Assembly: GCA_006383075.2 (NCBI GenBank)
Contig: SMNH02000002.1
Location: 613,817 to 677,816, forward strand
DNA length: 64,000 nucleotides
From: Kordia sp. TARA_039_SRF
GTDB lineage: Bacteria > Bacteroidota > Bacteroidia > Flavobacteriales > Flavobacteriaceae
Direction: 5' to 3'
Shown: positions 38,478 to 46,793 of the stretch, piece after piece
Numbering within the stretch: position 1 is the stretch's first letter
Layout: every line of letters begins with the position of its first letter
Translations under genes and position numbers: made by a program
Notes under the pieces: model-generated
What the model was told of the DNA's origin: nothing
Database searches by the model: none
Seen by the model: the letters and a program-made list of their open reading frames with translations, nothing else

Positions 38478-38739
38478 CGTAGAAGGTTTTATGTTAATGT
38501 ACATGCTGTAAGATACGATTTTTTGGGTACTTCTTGTTGTTTTTATGTAATGACGCAACAGTAAAACAAATCTAACCATCACTTCGATTTCTATAACAAA
38601 AGCAATTTATCCTTAGTGAAATTTTCAGCTTTTTTTGAGAAGCTGAATCGAGTTCAGCTTGACGAAGTATATTTTCAATTCTAAATAAAAAAACCATTAG
38701 TACATTTTCAAATTATCAAATTGACACATTGAAAAGACT

Positions 38740-38784
38740 GTCACTTCGAGTGGATTCGCGAAGCGAATTTGTATCGAGAAGTAC
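38740..38784 (+). repeat. REP-like element, copy 2
   Basis: TCACTTCGAGTG head, ATTCGC-gaa-GCGAAT hairpin core and TATCGAGAAGTAC tail. Confidence 0.6.
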
Positions 38785-39042
38785 TATGAAAACGAGTTAT
38801 TCCATAAAAAATTTTTCAAAACCTAAAAAACAGATTACTTCGTCATTCTTCCTCGTAAAGACGTATCAAAAAAATATAACCATCACTTCGATTTCTATAA
38901 CAAAAGCAATTTATCCTTAGTGAAATTTTCAGCTGTTTGTGAGAAGCTGAATCGAGTTTAGCTTGACGAAGTATATTTTCAATTCTAAATAAAAAAACAT
39001 TAGTACATTTTCAAATTATCAAATTGACACATTGAAAAGACT

Positions 39043-39087
39043 GTCACTTCGAGTGGATTCGCGAAGCGAATTTGTATCGAGAAGTAC
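39043..39087 (+). repeat. REP-like element, copy 3
   Basis: Same as 38740-38784, in the second copy of the tandem duplication. Confidence 0.6.
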
Positions 39088-39194
39088 TATGAAAACGAGT
39101 TGTTTCATAAAAAATTTTCAAAACCTAAAAAACAGATTACTTCGTCATTCTTCCTCGTAATGACGTTTCAAAGAATTGAAGTATAATCAAGAAG

Positions 39195-39482
39195 TTACTT
39201 TCCGCAATACGTTCCAACTTCGCCCGATTTTATTGACTTTATAATCACCTTTTTTCCAGAACCTAAAAAGCTTTCGTTCTTAGCAATTATAAGAGCATTT
39301 GGAATATTATTAATATAGATAGTATCATTTCGAAACTGCATTTGAACAGAATTGAATAAGTCGCCAATATAGTAACCACCGCAATATTTCCACATTCCCT
39401 TTTCTAACTCAGAAGTTTTAAATGAACACGAAATAAAAAAGATTGAAAGTATAAAAATTGATATGTAATGAGGAAATTTCAT
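39195..39482 (-). CDS. Small hypothetical lipoprotein
   Basis: Start at MKFPHYISIFILSIFFISC (39482), lipobox FISC followed by SFKTSELE; 95 residues. Contains a short beta-rich region (YYIGDLFNSVQMQFRNDTIYIN) and ends YCGK. No family recognised; probably one of the short flavobacterial lipoproteins. Confidence 0.6.
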   Translation of the reverse strand: MKFPHYISIFILSIFFISCSFKTSELEKGMWKYCGGYYIGDLFNSVQMQFRNDTIYINNIPNALIIAKNESFLGSGKKVIIKSIKSGEVGTYCGK

Positions 39483-39534
39483 TTTTAATTTTTGATTTAA
39501 ATTGTTAATCAAGAAAAAATTACATTTCATAGCA

Positions 39535-39599
39535 TTTCTCGATACAAATTTGCTATTATTTCGACAAGCTCAATAATAGCAAATTCACTCGAAATGACG
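39535..39599 (-). repeat. REP-like element, copy 4 (inverted)
   Basis: On the minus strand: head TCATTTCGAGTG, perfect 14-bp stem AATTTGCTATTATT / AATAATAGCAAATT, tail TATCGAGAAAT. Confidence 0.6.
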
Positions 39600-39652
39600 A
39601 TTGAAGCTTATTATAAAAAATCAAAAATCGTAAATCATAAATCATAAATCCT

Positions 39653-40888
39653 CTAATACCAACGTTTCTTCTTCTTTTTAGAAGCTGCTGATTTTCTCCC
39701 TTTCTTGTATTTGCTGCCTTTCTTTTTGTGAACTTGTGGTTTTGCTTTGGGATCGAGCGGATACGGATGCTCCTCTTCTACTGGAATTTGCGCGTTGATG
39801 AGTTGCTGAATGTCTTTGATATAATTTTTTTCATCTGCCGAACAGAACGAAATCGCCATTCCTGAAGCGCCTGCTCTTGCTGTTCTTCCAATTCTGTGCA
39901 CATAGGTTTCCGAAACATTCGGAATGTCAAAATTGATAACAACATCTACATCTTTGATATCAATTCCGCGCGCAGCAACATCGGTTGCGATGAAAATATC
40001 AGCTTCACCATCTTTAAAAGCATTTAACGCCTGTTGACGCATACTTTGCGATTTATCACCGTGAATACTAGCTACTTTATAATTGTTTCGCAGTAATGTT
40101 TTTTCAAGCTTATCAACACCGTATTTGGTGCGTCTAAAAATGATTATACTTCCTTTAAGCGAGTTTCGCAGTAAATGCAAACACAACTCTATCTTTTTAG
40201 GTTTTGGCACATAATACAAGACTTGTTGCACGCCTTTTGCCGTAGAAGATGTTGGCGCGACTTCAATGTATTCTGGTGCTTTTAAAATAGCATTTGCCAA
40301 ATGTTCCACTTTATAAGGCATCGTTGCCGAAAACAGCAAAATTTGCTTTTCAGAAGGACATAAACGCTCAATTTTTTTAACATCATCAATAAATCCCATA
40401 TCGAGCATCAAATCGGCTTCGTCTAAAACCAACGTTTCCACATAATCCAAATTGACAACATCTTGTTTGTGTAAATCGAGTAATCTTCCCGGTGTTGCTA
40501 CTAAAATATCGATTCCTTTTTTGAGCATATCTATTTGCGGCTCTATAGAAGCACCGCCAAAAATAACGCCTGTACGTAAGTTTGTGTATTGACTGTACGC
40601 TTTGAAATTTTCTTCAATCTGAATTGCCAATTCACGCGTAGGACACACTACTAAGGCTTTTATTTTCTTCCCTTTTTTAGGCGCATCTTGCTTATCAAAT
40701 AATAATTGCAAAATAGGCAATGCGTATGCTGCTGTTTTTCCAGTTCCTGTTTGCGCAGAAACTATCAAATCTTTTTTATGTAATATGACTGGAATGGCTC
40801 TTTCTTGAACTAATGTAGGTTCTTCGTAGCCTTTTTCAAATAGAGCACGGATTATTGGTTTGTTGAGTTTTAGTTCTTTGAAAGTCAT
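39653..40888 (-). CDS. DEAD-box ATP-dependent RNA helicase
   Basis: A 411-residue RhlE-like helicase with all DEAD-box motifs: Q motif (GYEEPTLVQ), I AQTGTGKT, Ia PTRELAIQ, II DEAD, III SATMP, V ATDVAARGIDI and VI HRIGRTARAG. A short Lys/Arg-rich C-terminal tail (KKKGSKYKKGRKSAASKKKK) is typical of RNA-binding tails. Role in rRNA or mRNA remodelling. Confidence 0.96.
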   Translation of the reverse strand: MTFKELKLNKPIIRALFEKGYEEPTLVQERAIPVILHKKDLIVSAQTGTGKTAAYALPILQLLFDKQDAPKKGKKIKALVVCPTRELAIQIEENFKAYSQYTNLRTGVIFGGASIEPQIDMLKKGIDILVATPGRLLDLHKQDVVNLDYVETLVLDEADLMLDMGFIDDVKKIERLCPSEKQILLFSATMPYKVEHLANAILKAPEYIEVAPTSSTAKGVQQVLYYVPKPKKIELCLHLLRNSLKGSIIIFRRTKYGVDKLEKTLLRNNYKVASIHGDKSQSMRQQALNAFKDGEADIFIATDVAARGIDIKDVDVVINFDIPNVSETYVHRIGRTARAGASGMAISFCSADEKNYIKDIQQLINAQIPVEEEHPYPLDPKAKPQVHKKKGSKYKKGRKSAASKKKKKRWY

Positions 40889-41216
40889 TTTGGGTGTTGG
40901 GTTTTGGGTCGCTTTGCTTTTGTTTTTTGTTGATTCGTCAATTTGTTTATTTGTCTATTTGTCTATTTGTTACTCTTAACTTCGTTATTCGTTATTTGTT
41001 GTTTCGTCAATTTGTCTTGATTCTTGATTCTCTGTTAAAAGTAACCTTTTTATTTTGAAGTGTAAGCTAGTAAACTTATAAACTCCTTAAAAATCATGTA
41101 TAAAAAAACAGCAATCATTTACGACTACTGTTCTTATGATACTTTGAGCCGATGGAGGGACTTCCTTCAACTTCGCTCTGGATAAACTTCTCGTCCTAAG
41201 CTTTGATTTTCTCAAT
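40889..41216. other. Gene-free region, low-complexity text and truncated tRNA-end copy
   Basis: Contains TTTGTTATTCG/TTTGTCTATTTG-type low-complexity repeats and, at 41101-41162, a degenerate copy of the tRNA-Thr 3' end with its terminator hairpin. No coding frame supported. Confidence 0.55.
41141..41162 (-). repeat. Duplicated 3' end of tRNA-Thr
   Basis: Identical 22-bp stretch to 41257-41278 (tRNA acceptor and T-arm 3' end with flank), 116 bp downstream of the intact gene; the hairpin beyond it is also a degenerate copy of the tRNA terminator. Confidence 0.75.
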
Positions 41217-41249
41217 AAAAAAAGCAGCAACCATATACGATTACTGCTT
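41217..41249 (-). terminator. Terminator of tRNA-Thr
   Basis: Stem AAGCAGTAA / TTGCTGCTT (one G-U) and U-run on the minus strand, about 14 bp beyond the tRNA 3' end. Confidence 0.75.
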
Positions 41250-41262
41250 CTGTTTTACTTTG

Positions 41263-41336
41263 AGCCGATGGAGGGACTCGAACCCACGACCTGCTGATTA
41301 CAAATCAGCTGCTCTAGCCAGCTGAGCTACATCGGC
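41263..41336 (-). tRNA. tRNA-Thr (anticodon UGU)
   Basis: Minus-strand cloverleaf of 74 nt without encoded CCA. Acceptor GCCGATG / CATCGGC, D arm GCTC-AGCTGGCTA-GAGC, anticodon stem GCTGA / TCAGC with loop TTTGTAA (anticodon TGT), T arm with GGTTCGAGTCC. Reads ACN threonine codons, mainly ACA. Confidence 0.95.
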
Positions 41337-41393
41337 AAAGCGGTTGCAAATATAAAAACCTTTTTATTTTTTGCAAACGTTTTTTTTATTTTT

Positions 41394-41660
41394 TTAGAGC
41401 GCGTTAATTTTAGTCACTAAATCCGTTGCTTTAGTCTCTAAAGATTGTCTAATTCCTCTGAAATGTGCCTTTGGATTTTCAACACCTCTTTTGTTTGTTT
41501 CTGCGATTAATTCATCAAAACCTTGGATAGATTCGTCGATGATTTCTTCACTTTTTGTAGCATCTGCATCCGGATTGGCTGCTTGCCACAACAAAGAAGC
41601 TTCAATAATGTCTCCAAATACGTGGTTTAAGTCTTTCTTTAAATCTCTTTTATTCGCCAT
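41394..41660 (-). CDS. Small conserved-looking hypothetical protein
   Basis: 88 residues, helical: MANKRDLKKDLNHVFGDIIE, then AANPDADATKSEEIIDESIQ and a helix with NPKAHFRGIRQSLETKA. No Cys, no signal peptide. The acid-rich, well-behaved sequence and codon use support a real cytoplasmic protein; function unknown. Confidence 0.75.
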   Translation of the reverse strand: MANKRDLKKDLNHVFGDIIEASLLWQAANPDADATKSEEIIDESIQGFDELIAETNKRGVENPKAHFRGIRQSLETKATDLVTKINAL

Positions 41661-41761
41661 GGTGTAAAATTTTTGACAAATTTACACTAAAATGGTCTAT
41701 TATTTGTTATAAATAACACAAATGTTAGTTTGTCTAATTTTAATTTTCTAGTTTTATACTC

Positions 41762-41887
41762 ATGAATGCTTTTGTACAATTATATCGTCAATTTATGAAT
41801 CGCAGCGCGCAACCGAAGCGCCAGATGATTTGTATCCCTGTATCAATTCGTAAACGCCCGTACACCAAGCATCGACGTAAGTATTAG
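41762..41887 (+). CDS. Possible 41-residue basic peptide
   Basis: ATG-started frame MNAFVQLYRQFMNRSAQPKR with a strongly basic tail (RKRPYTKHRRKY), followed 33 bp later by an excellent terminator, which shows that something here is transcribed on the plus strand. Could be a coding leader or non-coding RNA instead. Confidence 0.35.
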   Translation: MNAFVQLYRQFMNRSAQPKRQMICIPVSIRKRPYTKHRRKY

Positions 41888-41919
41888 TTAACAATTCAAT
41901 ATCTATATTATAAACTTAT

Positions 41920-41947
41920 AAGGTGCTTTTTACAAAGCACCTTTTTT
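41920..41947 (+). terminator. Terminator of the small transcript at 41.8 kb
   Basis: Perfect AAGGTGCTTT-ttac-AAAGCACCTT hairpin with T-run. Confidence 0.85.
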
Positions 41948-41983
41948 ATTTTTAATCTGTTTAATTTTTTAAAATTCTTTCGT

Positions 41984-42112
41984 ATGAAATCTACAAAAAA
42001 CATTCGCCAAATGATTCCCATGATGATTCGCTTTTGCAAACCCTTTTGCTATTTAAAAACATCAAAATCATTTACACCTTTAGTACCAATACCACTTTTG
42101 TTACATCATTAA
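41984..42112 (+). CDS. Possible 42-residue peptide
   Basis: Frame MKSTKNIRQMIPMMIRFCKP ending PLVPIPLLLHH, 10 bp before the 42123 gene. Basic and hydrophobic; may be a leader peptide for the next gene. Weak support. Confidence 0.3.
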   Translation: MKSTKNIRQMIPMMIRFCKPFCYLKTSKSFTPLVPIPLLLHH

Positions 42113-42122
42113 ATTTATAGTT

Positions 42123-42497
42123 ATGCACACATCCACACAACATATAGTTCAGACCAATATTCAATTTTTAGTTACGAAAAAAGTAACGAATAGCAACGGA
42201 TTTTTACATCCACATATACTTTTTGATAAAATTCAAACAGTAGCCACGTATCCAATTAGAGAGTTTTATACTCATGAAGTTCCTGCCATTGTCGATTATT
42301 CTTTTAAAATGACCAAAAGCGCTCGAGTAAACGATAGTTTGACCATTCAGGCACAATTGATTCAACACGAACACCAAAAGTTGAAAGTTCGCATTATGGT
42401 TTCCAAATCAAAGAAAAGATCAAAAACTGAAGAGATTATTTGCGACGCGTTGTTTGGCTTTCCGCTGAAAGAACAACCGATACGCAATGTTTCGTGA
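42123..42497 (+). CDS. Hypothetical protein, hotdog-like
   Basis: 124 residues. The central part (VDYSFKMTKSARVNDSLTIQAQLIQHEHQ is spread over 58-86) followed by KLKVRIMVSKS looks like the antiparallel strands of a hotdog/thioesterase fold, but no catalytic motif is clear. Followed by a terminator; function unassigned. Confidence 0.6.
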   Translation: MHTSTQHIVQTNIQFLVTKKVTNSNGFLHPHILFDKIQTVATYPIREFYTHEVPAIVDYSFKMTKSARVNDSLTIQAQLIQHEHQKLKVRIMVSKSKKRSKTEEIICDALFGFPLKEQPIRNVS

Positions 42498-42506
42498 GTG
42501 ATAAGA

Positions 42507-42537
42507 TTCCCAAGTTGTTTGCTTGGGATTTTTTTTA
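42507..42537 (+). terminator. Terminator of the hotdog-like gene
   Basis: TCCCAAG-ttgtttg-CTTGGGA hairpin then T-run. Confidence 0.82.
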
Positions 42538-42785
42538 TAATAGCACGAGTTGGAAACTCGCGCTGATTTTTTAAATACACTGTATTTCAAGCGCTTATAT
42601 AAGTCTTAAAAGTCCCTTTTTGGGGTTTTTGTATGCACTTTGGTATTCAGTTCTCAGGTTTAACTTATAGGGCTAAATTAGGATTTTAATTTCATATACA
42701 CAATTCCCACATACTTTTTACAAACCGAATATATTATTCTATGAATGAAATGTATTGTTATAAACTTAAAGGAAACTCATACTTG

Positions 42786-43349
42786 TTATTCCTCAGTAAT
42801 AGTAAACGTTTTCATCATGTGAATAGCATCATTGACAAAGAAATCAAAAAAAATAGATTTGGCAGTGTAGGCAACTTTGTAAAGTATTCCATTATACACA
42901 TAAAATTGTTTGATTGCTTTAAACTCTGTATAATTAATTTTATTGGTATAAATCAATACGATACTTTCTCCGTATTTTGTTGGCTCTTTTACTTTTTTAA
43001 GCACTGTAATCTCATCAAATTCTGATTTTTTACGCTCATAAATGTAATCATTCACAATATCCGCTAGAACTTCATCTTTTATTTTTTGCTTAGTTACAGT
43101 AACACCATTGTAAATATATTCCCTGCCAACTTCCATAAGTCTTTTGGGCGTATAATTGAGCATCCCATGAAAACTATGGAATTCCCAATTTGGTAGTTTT
43201 TGAATACTAAAGCCATCTGAATATTTTTCAAAAGCTTCTCTTTTGGTAAGTCCTTCTACTTTTACTGTTTTTGAAGAAGCAGTTGGATCAGAACTACTAC
43301 ATCCAACCAAAAAGGGTAATAATAACAAAATCAAGATAATCCTAGTCAT
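42786..43349 (-). CDS. Hypothetical lipoprotein, last gene of the peptide-peptidase operon
   Basis: 187 residues with lipobox MTRIILILLLLPFLVGCSSS. The mature part has a repeated strand-helix arrangement (IQKLPNWEFHSFHGMLNYTP; VTVLKKVKEPTKYGESIVLIYTNK) and ends MKTFTITEE. No family named. 20 bp after the M23 gene, so it probably belongs to the same transcript starting with the GG-leader peptide. Confidence 0.72.
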   Translation of the reverse strand: MTRIILILLLLPFLVGCSSSDPTASSKTVKVEGLTKREAFEKYSDGFSIQKLPNWEFHSFHGMLNYTPKRLMEVGREYIYNGVTVTKQKIKDEVLADIVNDYIYERKKSEFDEITVLKKVKEPTKYGESIVLIYTNKINYTEFKAIKQFYVYNGILYKVAYTAKSIFFDFFVNDAIHMMKTFTITEE

Positions 43350-43369
43350 AGCTAAAAATATTGTAACCG

Positions 43370-44173
43370 TTAGATTTTATTAGTGTACTCGTTCCCTTTT
43401 TTGAGTGACTTAACTACTTTACCATTTGCTTTGTATTTGGTTGGAATCGTTTTTCGTTTCCCATCAAAACCTTGTACAAAGACTTGCAAATGCAAATGTG
43501 GGGCTTGTGAAAAGCCTGTATTACCACTCAATCCGACTTTATCTCCTTTTTGAACAATTTCACCGAGTTGCAAATGTGTTCCATTAAGTTGTAAATGTGC
43601 ATATTCGGCAATAGTTCCATCTTTATGTGCTATCCAAACATAATTGGCTTGCTCGATACATTTCTTTGTTGGGCAGCCAGTATCGGAATCTTTCTTTATT
43701 TTAATCACCTTTCCTGTTCTGATGGCATGTATGGGAGTGCCTTCTGGCATTGAAAAATCTAAAGCATATTTGCCTTGATGGCTAAAGCTACCGTGATATC
43801 CTTGCGAAACTCTATGCGTACTTCCTTTGGCAAATGGTAAGTCATAAGTAAATGTCTTATTTGGTATGGCTTTAACATCACCAATTACATAATCGTAATT
43901 TGTGGTATATCTCCATTGTTTTTTGGTTGGAACAATATCGAATAATTTCACTTCTCCTTTTGGTGGAATCACAACTGTTATAGGTAGTCTTTTATTTGCC
44001 TTACAACCAGTTCCTTTCATGTTTAATTGTACTGAATAGGTAAAAGAGGTGTTGTTTTTTCCATAAACAACAGTTTTGCCATCTATCTTTTTATCAAAAG
44101 TTAGAATTTCTTTTTCTTGAGCAAATATGATGGTGATTGAAAGTAGAAATAGTAGTTGTATTATAAGTTTCAT
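43370..44173 (-). CDS. Exported M23 family metallopeptidase
   Basis: 267 residues with signal peptide (ends TIIFAQ). The LytM/M23 domain is at about 120-250, with zinc ligands in HQGKYALDFSMPEG (H and D) and HLHLQVF (H-x-H). The N-terminal part is beta-rich. It would cleave peptidoglycan cross-bridges or other Gly-rich peptides. Neighbours: the membrane protein (47-bp gap) and the lipoprotein (20-bp gap). Gly-Gly-rich precursors in the same operon are a conceivable substrate; that is speculation. Confidence 0.9.
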   Translation of the reverse strand: MKLIIQLLFLLSITIIFAQEKEILTFDKKIDGKTVVYGKNNTSFTYSVQLNMKGTGCKANKRLPITVVIPPKGEVKLFDIVPTKKQWRYTTNYDYVIGDVKAIPNKTFTYDLPFAKGSTHRVSQGYHGSFSHQGKYALDFSMPEGTPIHAIRTGKVIKIKKDSDTGCPTKKCIEQANYVWIAHKDGTIAEYAHLQLNGTHLQLGEIVQKGDKVGLSGNTGFSQAPHLHLQVFVQGFDGKRKTIPTKYKANGKVVKSLKKGNEYTNKI

Positions 44174-44220
44174 AATTACTTTTTTGGATGTAGAATTTTT
44201 TGAATAACAAGAAGTATGTT

Positions 44221-44727
44221 TTATTGAACTACTAACGTTCCTATGTATTCTTTAGGTTGACTATACACTTTCATATTTAAAAAATACCAATCCATCACAC
44301 CCGATACAGAATAGGAATATTTGCCATTGTCTAGCTTATCAATTTCAACATGGTCACTTGTCCAATTGAAATTCCCGATATAACCACTTAATGAACTTCT
44401 AGTTAAAACAGGAGATAGTTCTCCATTAAACTGTTCTCGAAAGCGAACTGATAGACGAACATCAAATAATGCGTTATCTTCAATGATGGTTGCTATTCGT
44501 TTGGAAGTTCTTCCAACAAACTCACCATCGGTAGGAAGTTCAAACACATTTTTAGATTCAGATTCTCGATTGTTAAAAAAGCCTATAATACCAACTGTCA
44601 GAATAACTACTGCGGCAATACTATATTTTTGTAAAAATACCTTCTTCCCTTTAGCTATAACAGTTAGTACCAAAGCTGAAAATATGATGATGAAAATGAA
44701 ATTAAAGATTGTCCAAAGTAGGTACAT
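44221..44727 (-). CDS. Membrane-anchored hypothetical protein
   Basis: 168 residues: two TM helices at about 5-26 and 34-52, then a periplasmic beta-rich domain (ARTSKRI-like linker, LSVRFREQFNGELSPVLTR, GKYSYSVSGVMDWYFLN). No family recognised. 6 bp after the S8 gene, so surely co-transcribed. Confidence 0.72.
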   Translation of the reverse strand: MYLLWTIFNFIFIIIFSALVLTVIAKGKKVFLQKYSIAAVVILTVGIIGFFNNRESESKNVFELPTDGEFVGRTSKRIATIIEDNALFDVRLSVRFREQFNGELSPVLTRSSLSGYIGNFNWTSDHVEIDKLDNGKYSYSVSGVMDWYFLNMKVYSQPKEYIGTLVVQ

Positions 44728-44733
44728 GATAAT

Positions 44734-46404
44734 TTATTTTTTCTTTTTAGAAACTTTTTCCGCCATCAGCAAGGCGTTGTAAGCGTTGACAATTTTCCCT
44801 GACTTTGAAAGAGAACTGAAAGGTACGAGTTCTTTTTCTTTACTGGTTGATGGTTTATAAACCATAATATCATACGAAACGCCTGATTCCATGATGATTT
44901 GTTTTACTTCGGCGGCAGTTAGGTTAGGATAGTAGGAGAATATTAACCCAGCCATTCCTGATGTAATTGCCGATGACATAGATGTACCTTTTTCGTATAG
45001 GTATTTGTTATTAGGTATTGTTGTGCGTATCATGTCACCAGGGGCAAATATATCTACATCATTATTACCATAATTAGAAAAATTACTAGTTAGACTATCA
45101 TTAGCCTTAAATGTAGTTGATCCAACTAATAAGAAGTTTTTTGAAACTTCATTGCCATTATCAATATTATCATTTGGATAATAGTCATTTACATCATTAA
45201 GATTCATACTATTATTACCTGCGGAAGAAACGATTAATACATTATTTTTTTCAGCATATTTAAACGCGTCAAAAACAAACTGCTTATTTAAAGACAATCT
45301 TTTACCAAAGCTAATATTCACTACCTTGGCACCATTATCTACAGCATATCTAATAGCAAGTGCAATATCTTTATCATGTTCATCACCGTATCCTGAAATA
45401 GAAATAGGCATAATTTTATTGTAAGATGAAATTCCTCTAACAGAATCATTTTGCTGTTTAGGATTTATTATGGGCGCGACAATTCTTGTGCCGTGTGTTA
45501 AAACATCTAAACTATGATTTACATTATTATTCCCGTAGAATTTATCATTAATTTCATTTGGATTGTCTCCTATTTTTTTTCTTTCATCATAATTAAGATT
45601 TAAAAGAACCTCTAAATGATTACTGTAAATAAGATAACCTAAATTTATATCTTGTTCAGTAGCGTAGGTAGTGAAAGTTTTTACGTTGGTAATTGCATTT
45701 TGGATATCTTCATTATTAGGATATACTTTTTTTAGACTGTCTAATTTTGACTTAGATAAATCATCATTCAAATATGGCATCAATTGATTTTTTGCTTGAT
45801 GATAAACAGTATGCATAATGGTATATTGTTGTGCTGTTTTTTTCGATTTTGCTAATCTTTCATCGTAATATTTTTTAGCAGTTGTATACAGTTTGAAGTT
45901 TTCTCTATCTCCTAAATTGATATCTTCTGCATTTTTATTTTTGAATATTGAGTCAAAACGCTTGATGATTCGGGTATATTCCATACTCATAAAAGAGATA
46001 TTTTCTCCCGAAACATTTCCTTGAAAGTTCCATCCATGGACATCGTCTATGTAACCATTATTATCATCATCAATGTTATTATTCGGAATTTCATCTTTAT
46101 TGACCCAAATACTACTTTTGATATATTCGTGTTCTATATCTAATGGAGTATCAATAATTGCAATGATAGTTTCTGAGCCTTTCTTATTTTTTAATAATTC
46201 TTGCTCTGCAATTTCAAGACTAATACCGGGTAAAGAATCCTTATGAATATCTTTAAGATACCAAAATTTAATATTATCAGCAGATAATTCCTTTGAATTA
46301 TATTTAGAAATCTCTTCTATAAAATCTTTTTTAATAGTGCAGCTAGTAGATATCAAACTAGCTGCGACTAATAATAATTTGTATTTTTTGTATAGTTTAA
46401 ACAA
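44734..46404 (-). CDS. S8 family subtilisin-like lipoprotein peptidase
   Basis: 556 residues with a lipoprotein signal (ISTSC, residues 18-22). Catalytic residues: Asp in AIIDTPLDIEHEY (about 84), His in LTHGTRIVAPI, oxyanion Asn in IVSSAGNNS, Ser in GTSMSSAITSGMAG. A ~200-residue insertion separates Asp and His. It would be an outer-membrane or periplasmic protease. Its gene begins 9 bp after the GG-leader peptide gene, so it is a candidate maturation peptidase for that peptide (inference). Confidence 0.93.
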   Translation of the reverse strand: MFKLYKKYKLLLVAASLISTSCTIKKDFIEEISKYNSKELSADNIKFWYLKDIHKDSLPGISLEIAEQELLKNKKGSETIIAIIDTPLDIEHEYIKSSIWVNKDEIPNNNIDDDNNGYIDDVHGWNFQGNVSGENISFMSMEYTRIIKRFDSIFKNKNAEDINLGDRENFKLYTTAKKYYDERLAKSKKTAQQYTIMHTVYHQAKNQLMPYLNDDLSKSKLDSLKKVYPNNEDIQNAITNVKTFTTYATEQDINLGYLIYSNHLEVLLNLNYDERKKIGDNPNEINDKFYGNNNVNHSLDVLTHGTRIVAPIINPKQQNDSVRGISSYNKIMPISISGYGDEHDKDIALAIRYAVDNGAKVVNISFGKRLSLNKQFVFDAFKYAEKNNVLIVSSAGNNSMNLNDVNDYYPNDNIDNGNEVSKNFLLVGSTTFKANDSLTSNFSNYGNNDVDIFAPGDMIRTTIPNNKYLYEKGTSMSSAITSGMAGLIFSYYPNLTAAEVKQIIMESGVSYDIMVYKPSTSKEKELVPFSSLSKSGKIVNAYNALLMAEKVSKKKK

Positions 46405-46413
46405 CGTAATATT

Positions 46414-46659
46414 TTAATTAGTGGGATTCAGTATAACAGAGCCTGTTACTTTTACCCTTAGTTCATAAACTTTTGAGTTTTGCAAGCAAACATATTCATA
46501 GGTTTCAGGTGCTGGTAACATAGAAAATGTTGTTTCTCCTCCTGTGTTGCTATCACCTGTATTATCTCCTTCACCATTTCCTCCATGGATGTTGCTCAAA
46601 TTAGCTACTTTTCTTTTTTTCAAAAATAAAAGATTTTTGTCGTCTTGATTTTTTTTCAT
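46414..46659 (-). CDS. GG-leader precursor peptide (RiPP-like)
   Basis: 81 residues. The N-terminal 27 residues (NLLFLKKRKVANLSNIHGG) match the Bacteroidota class I lanthipeptide / natural-product leader pattern: a basic Leu-rich helix, then Gly-Gly at 26-27. The core begins NGEGDNTGDSNTGGETTFSM, Gly/Asp/Thr-rich, followed by a beta-like C terminus with a single Cys (YEYVCLQNSKVYEL). The core is longer than in classic lanthipeptides and has one Cys only, so lanthionine rings are unlikely. First gene of the operon with S8, membrane protein, M23 and lipoprotein. Confidence 0.72.
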   Translation of the reverse strand: MKKNQDDKNLLFLKKRKVANLSNIHGGNGEGDNTGDSNTGGETTFSMLPAPETYEYVCLQNSKVYELRVKVTGSVILNPTN

Positions 46660-46743
46660 AATTATATTTTAAAATTTTTATCCCAACAAAATTAAAAAGA
46701 AATGAGTTTGAATCTTATAATTGAATCAAAACACTAGTGTTGA

Positions 46744-46760
46744 TTTATAAATGAAGTGTT
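46744..46760 (-). promoter_or_regulatory. 17-bp motif upstream of the GG-leader peptide gene
   Basis: On the minus strand AACACTTCATTTATAAA, 85 bp before the peptide start codon. An identical copy lies at 48486-48502 upstream of the AraC-type regulator. Also flanked by the palindrome AACACTAGTGTT (46729-46740). Candidate operator. Confidence 0.6.
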
Positions 46761-46793
46761 ATAACTTGCTGTTTACAAATGGATTAAAAAACA

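Larger units (their letters stand above)
38573..39174. repeat. 304-bp tandem duplication
   Basis: The segment starting at about 38573 is repeated from about 38877 with few differences (for example AATGACG versus AAAGACG near the ends). Each copy has the palindrome GAAGCTGAA-tcgag-TTcAGCTT, a REP-like element and an imperfect CGTCATT/AATGACG hairpin. No coding frame. This fills the gap between two small genes. Confidence 0.85.

Noticed and set aside
42741..43025. Plus-strand frame of 94 codons opposite the lipoprotein
   Set aside because: Antisense shadow of the 42786-43349 gene, with no recognisable protein features.
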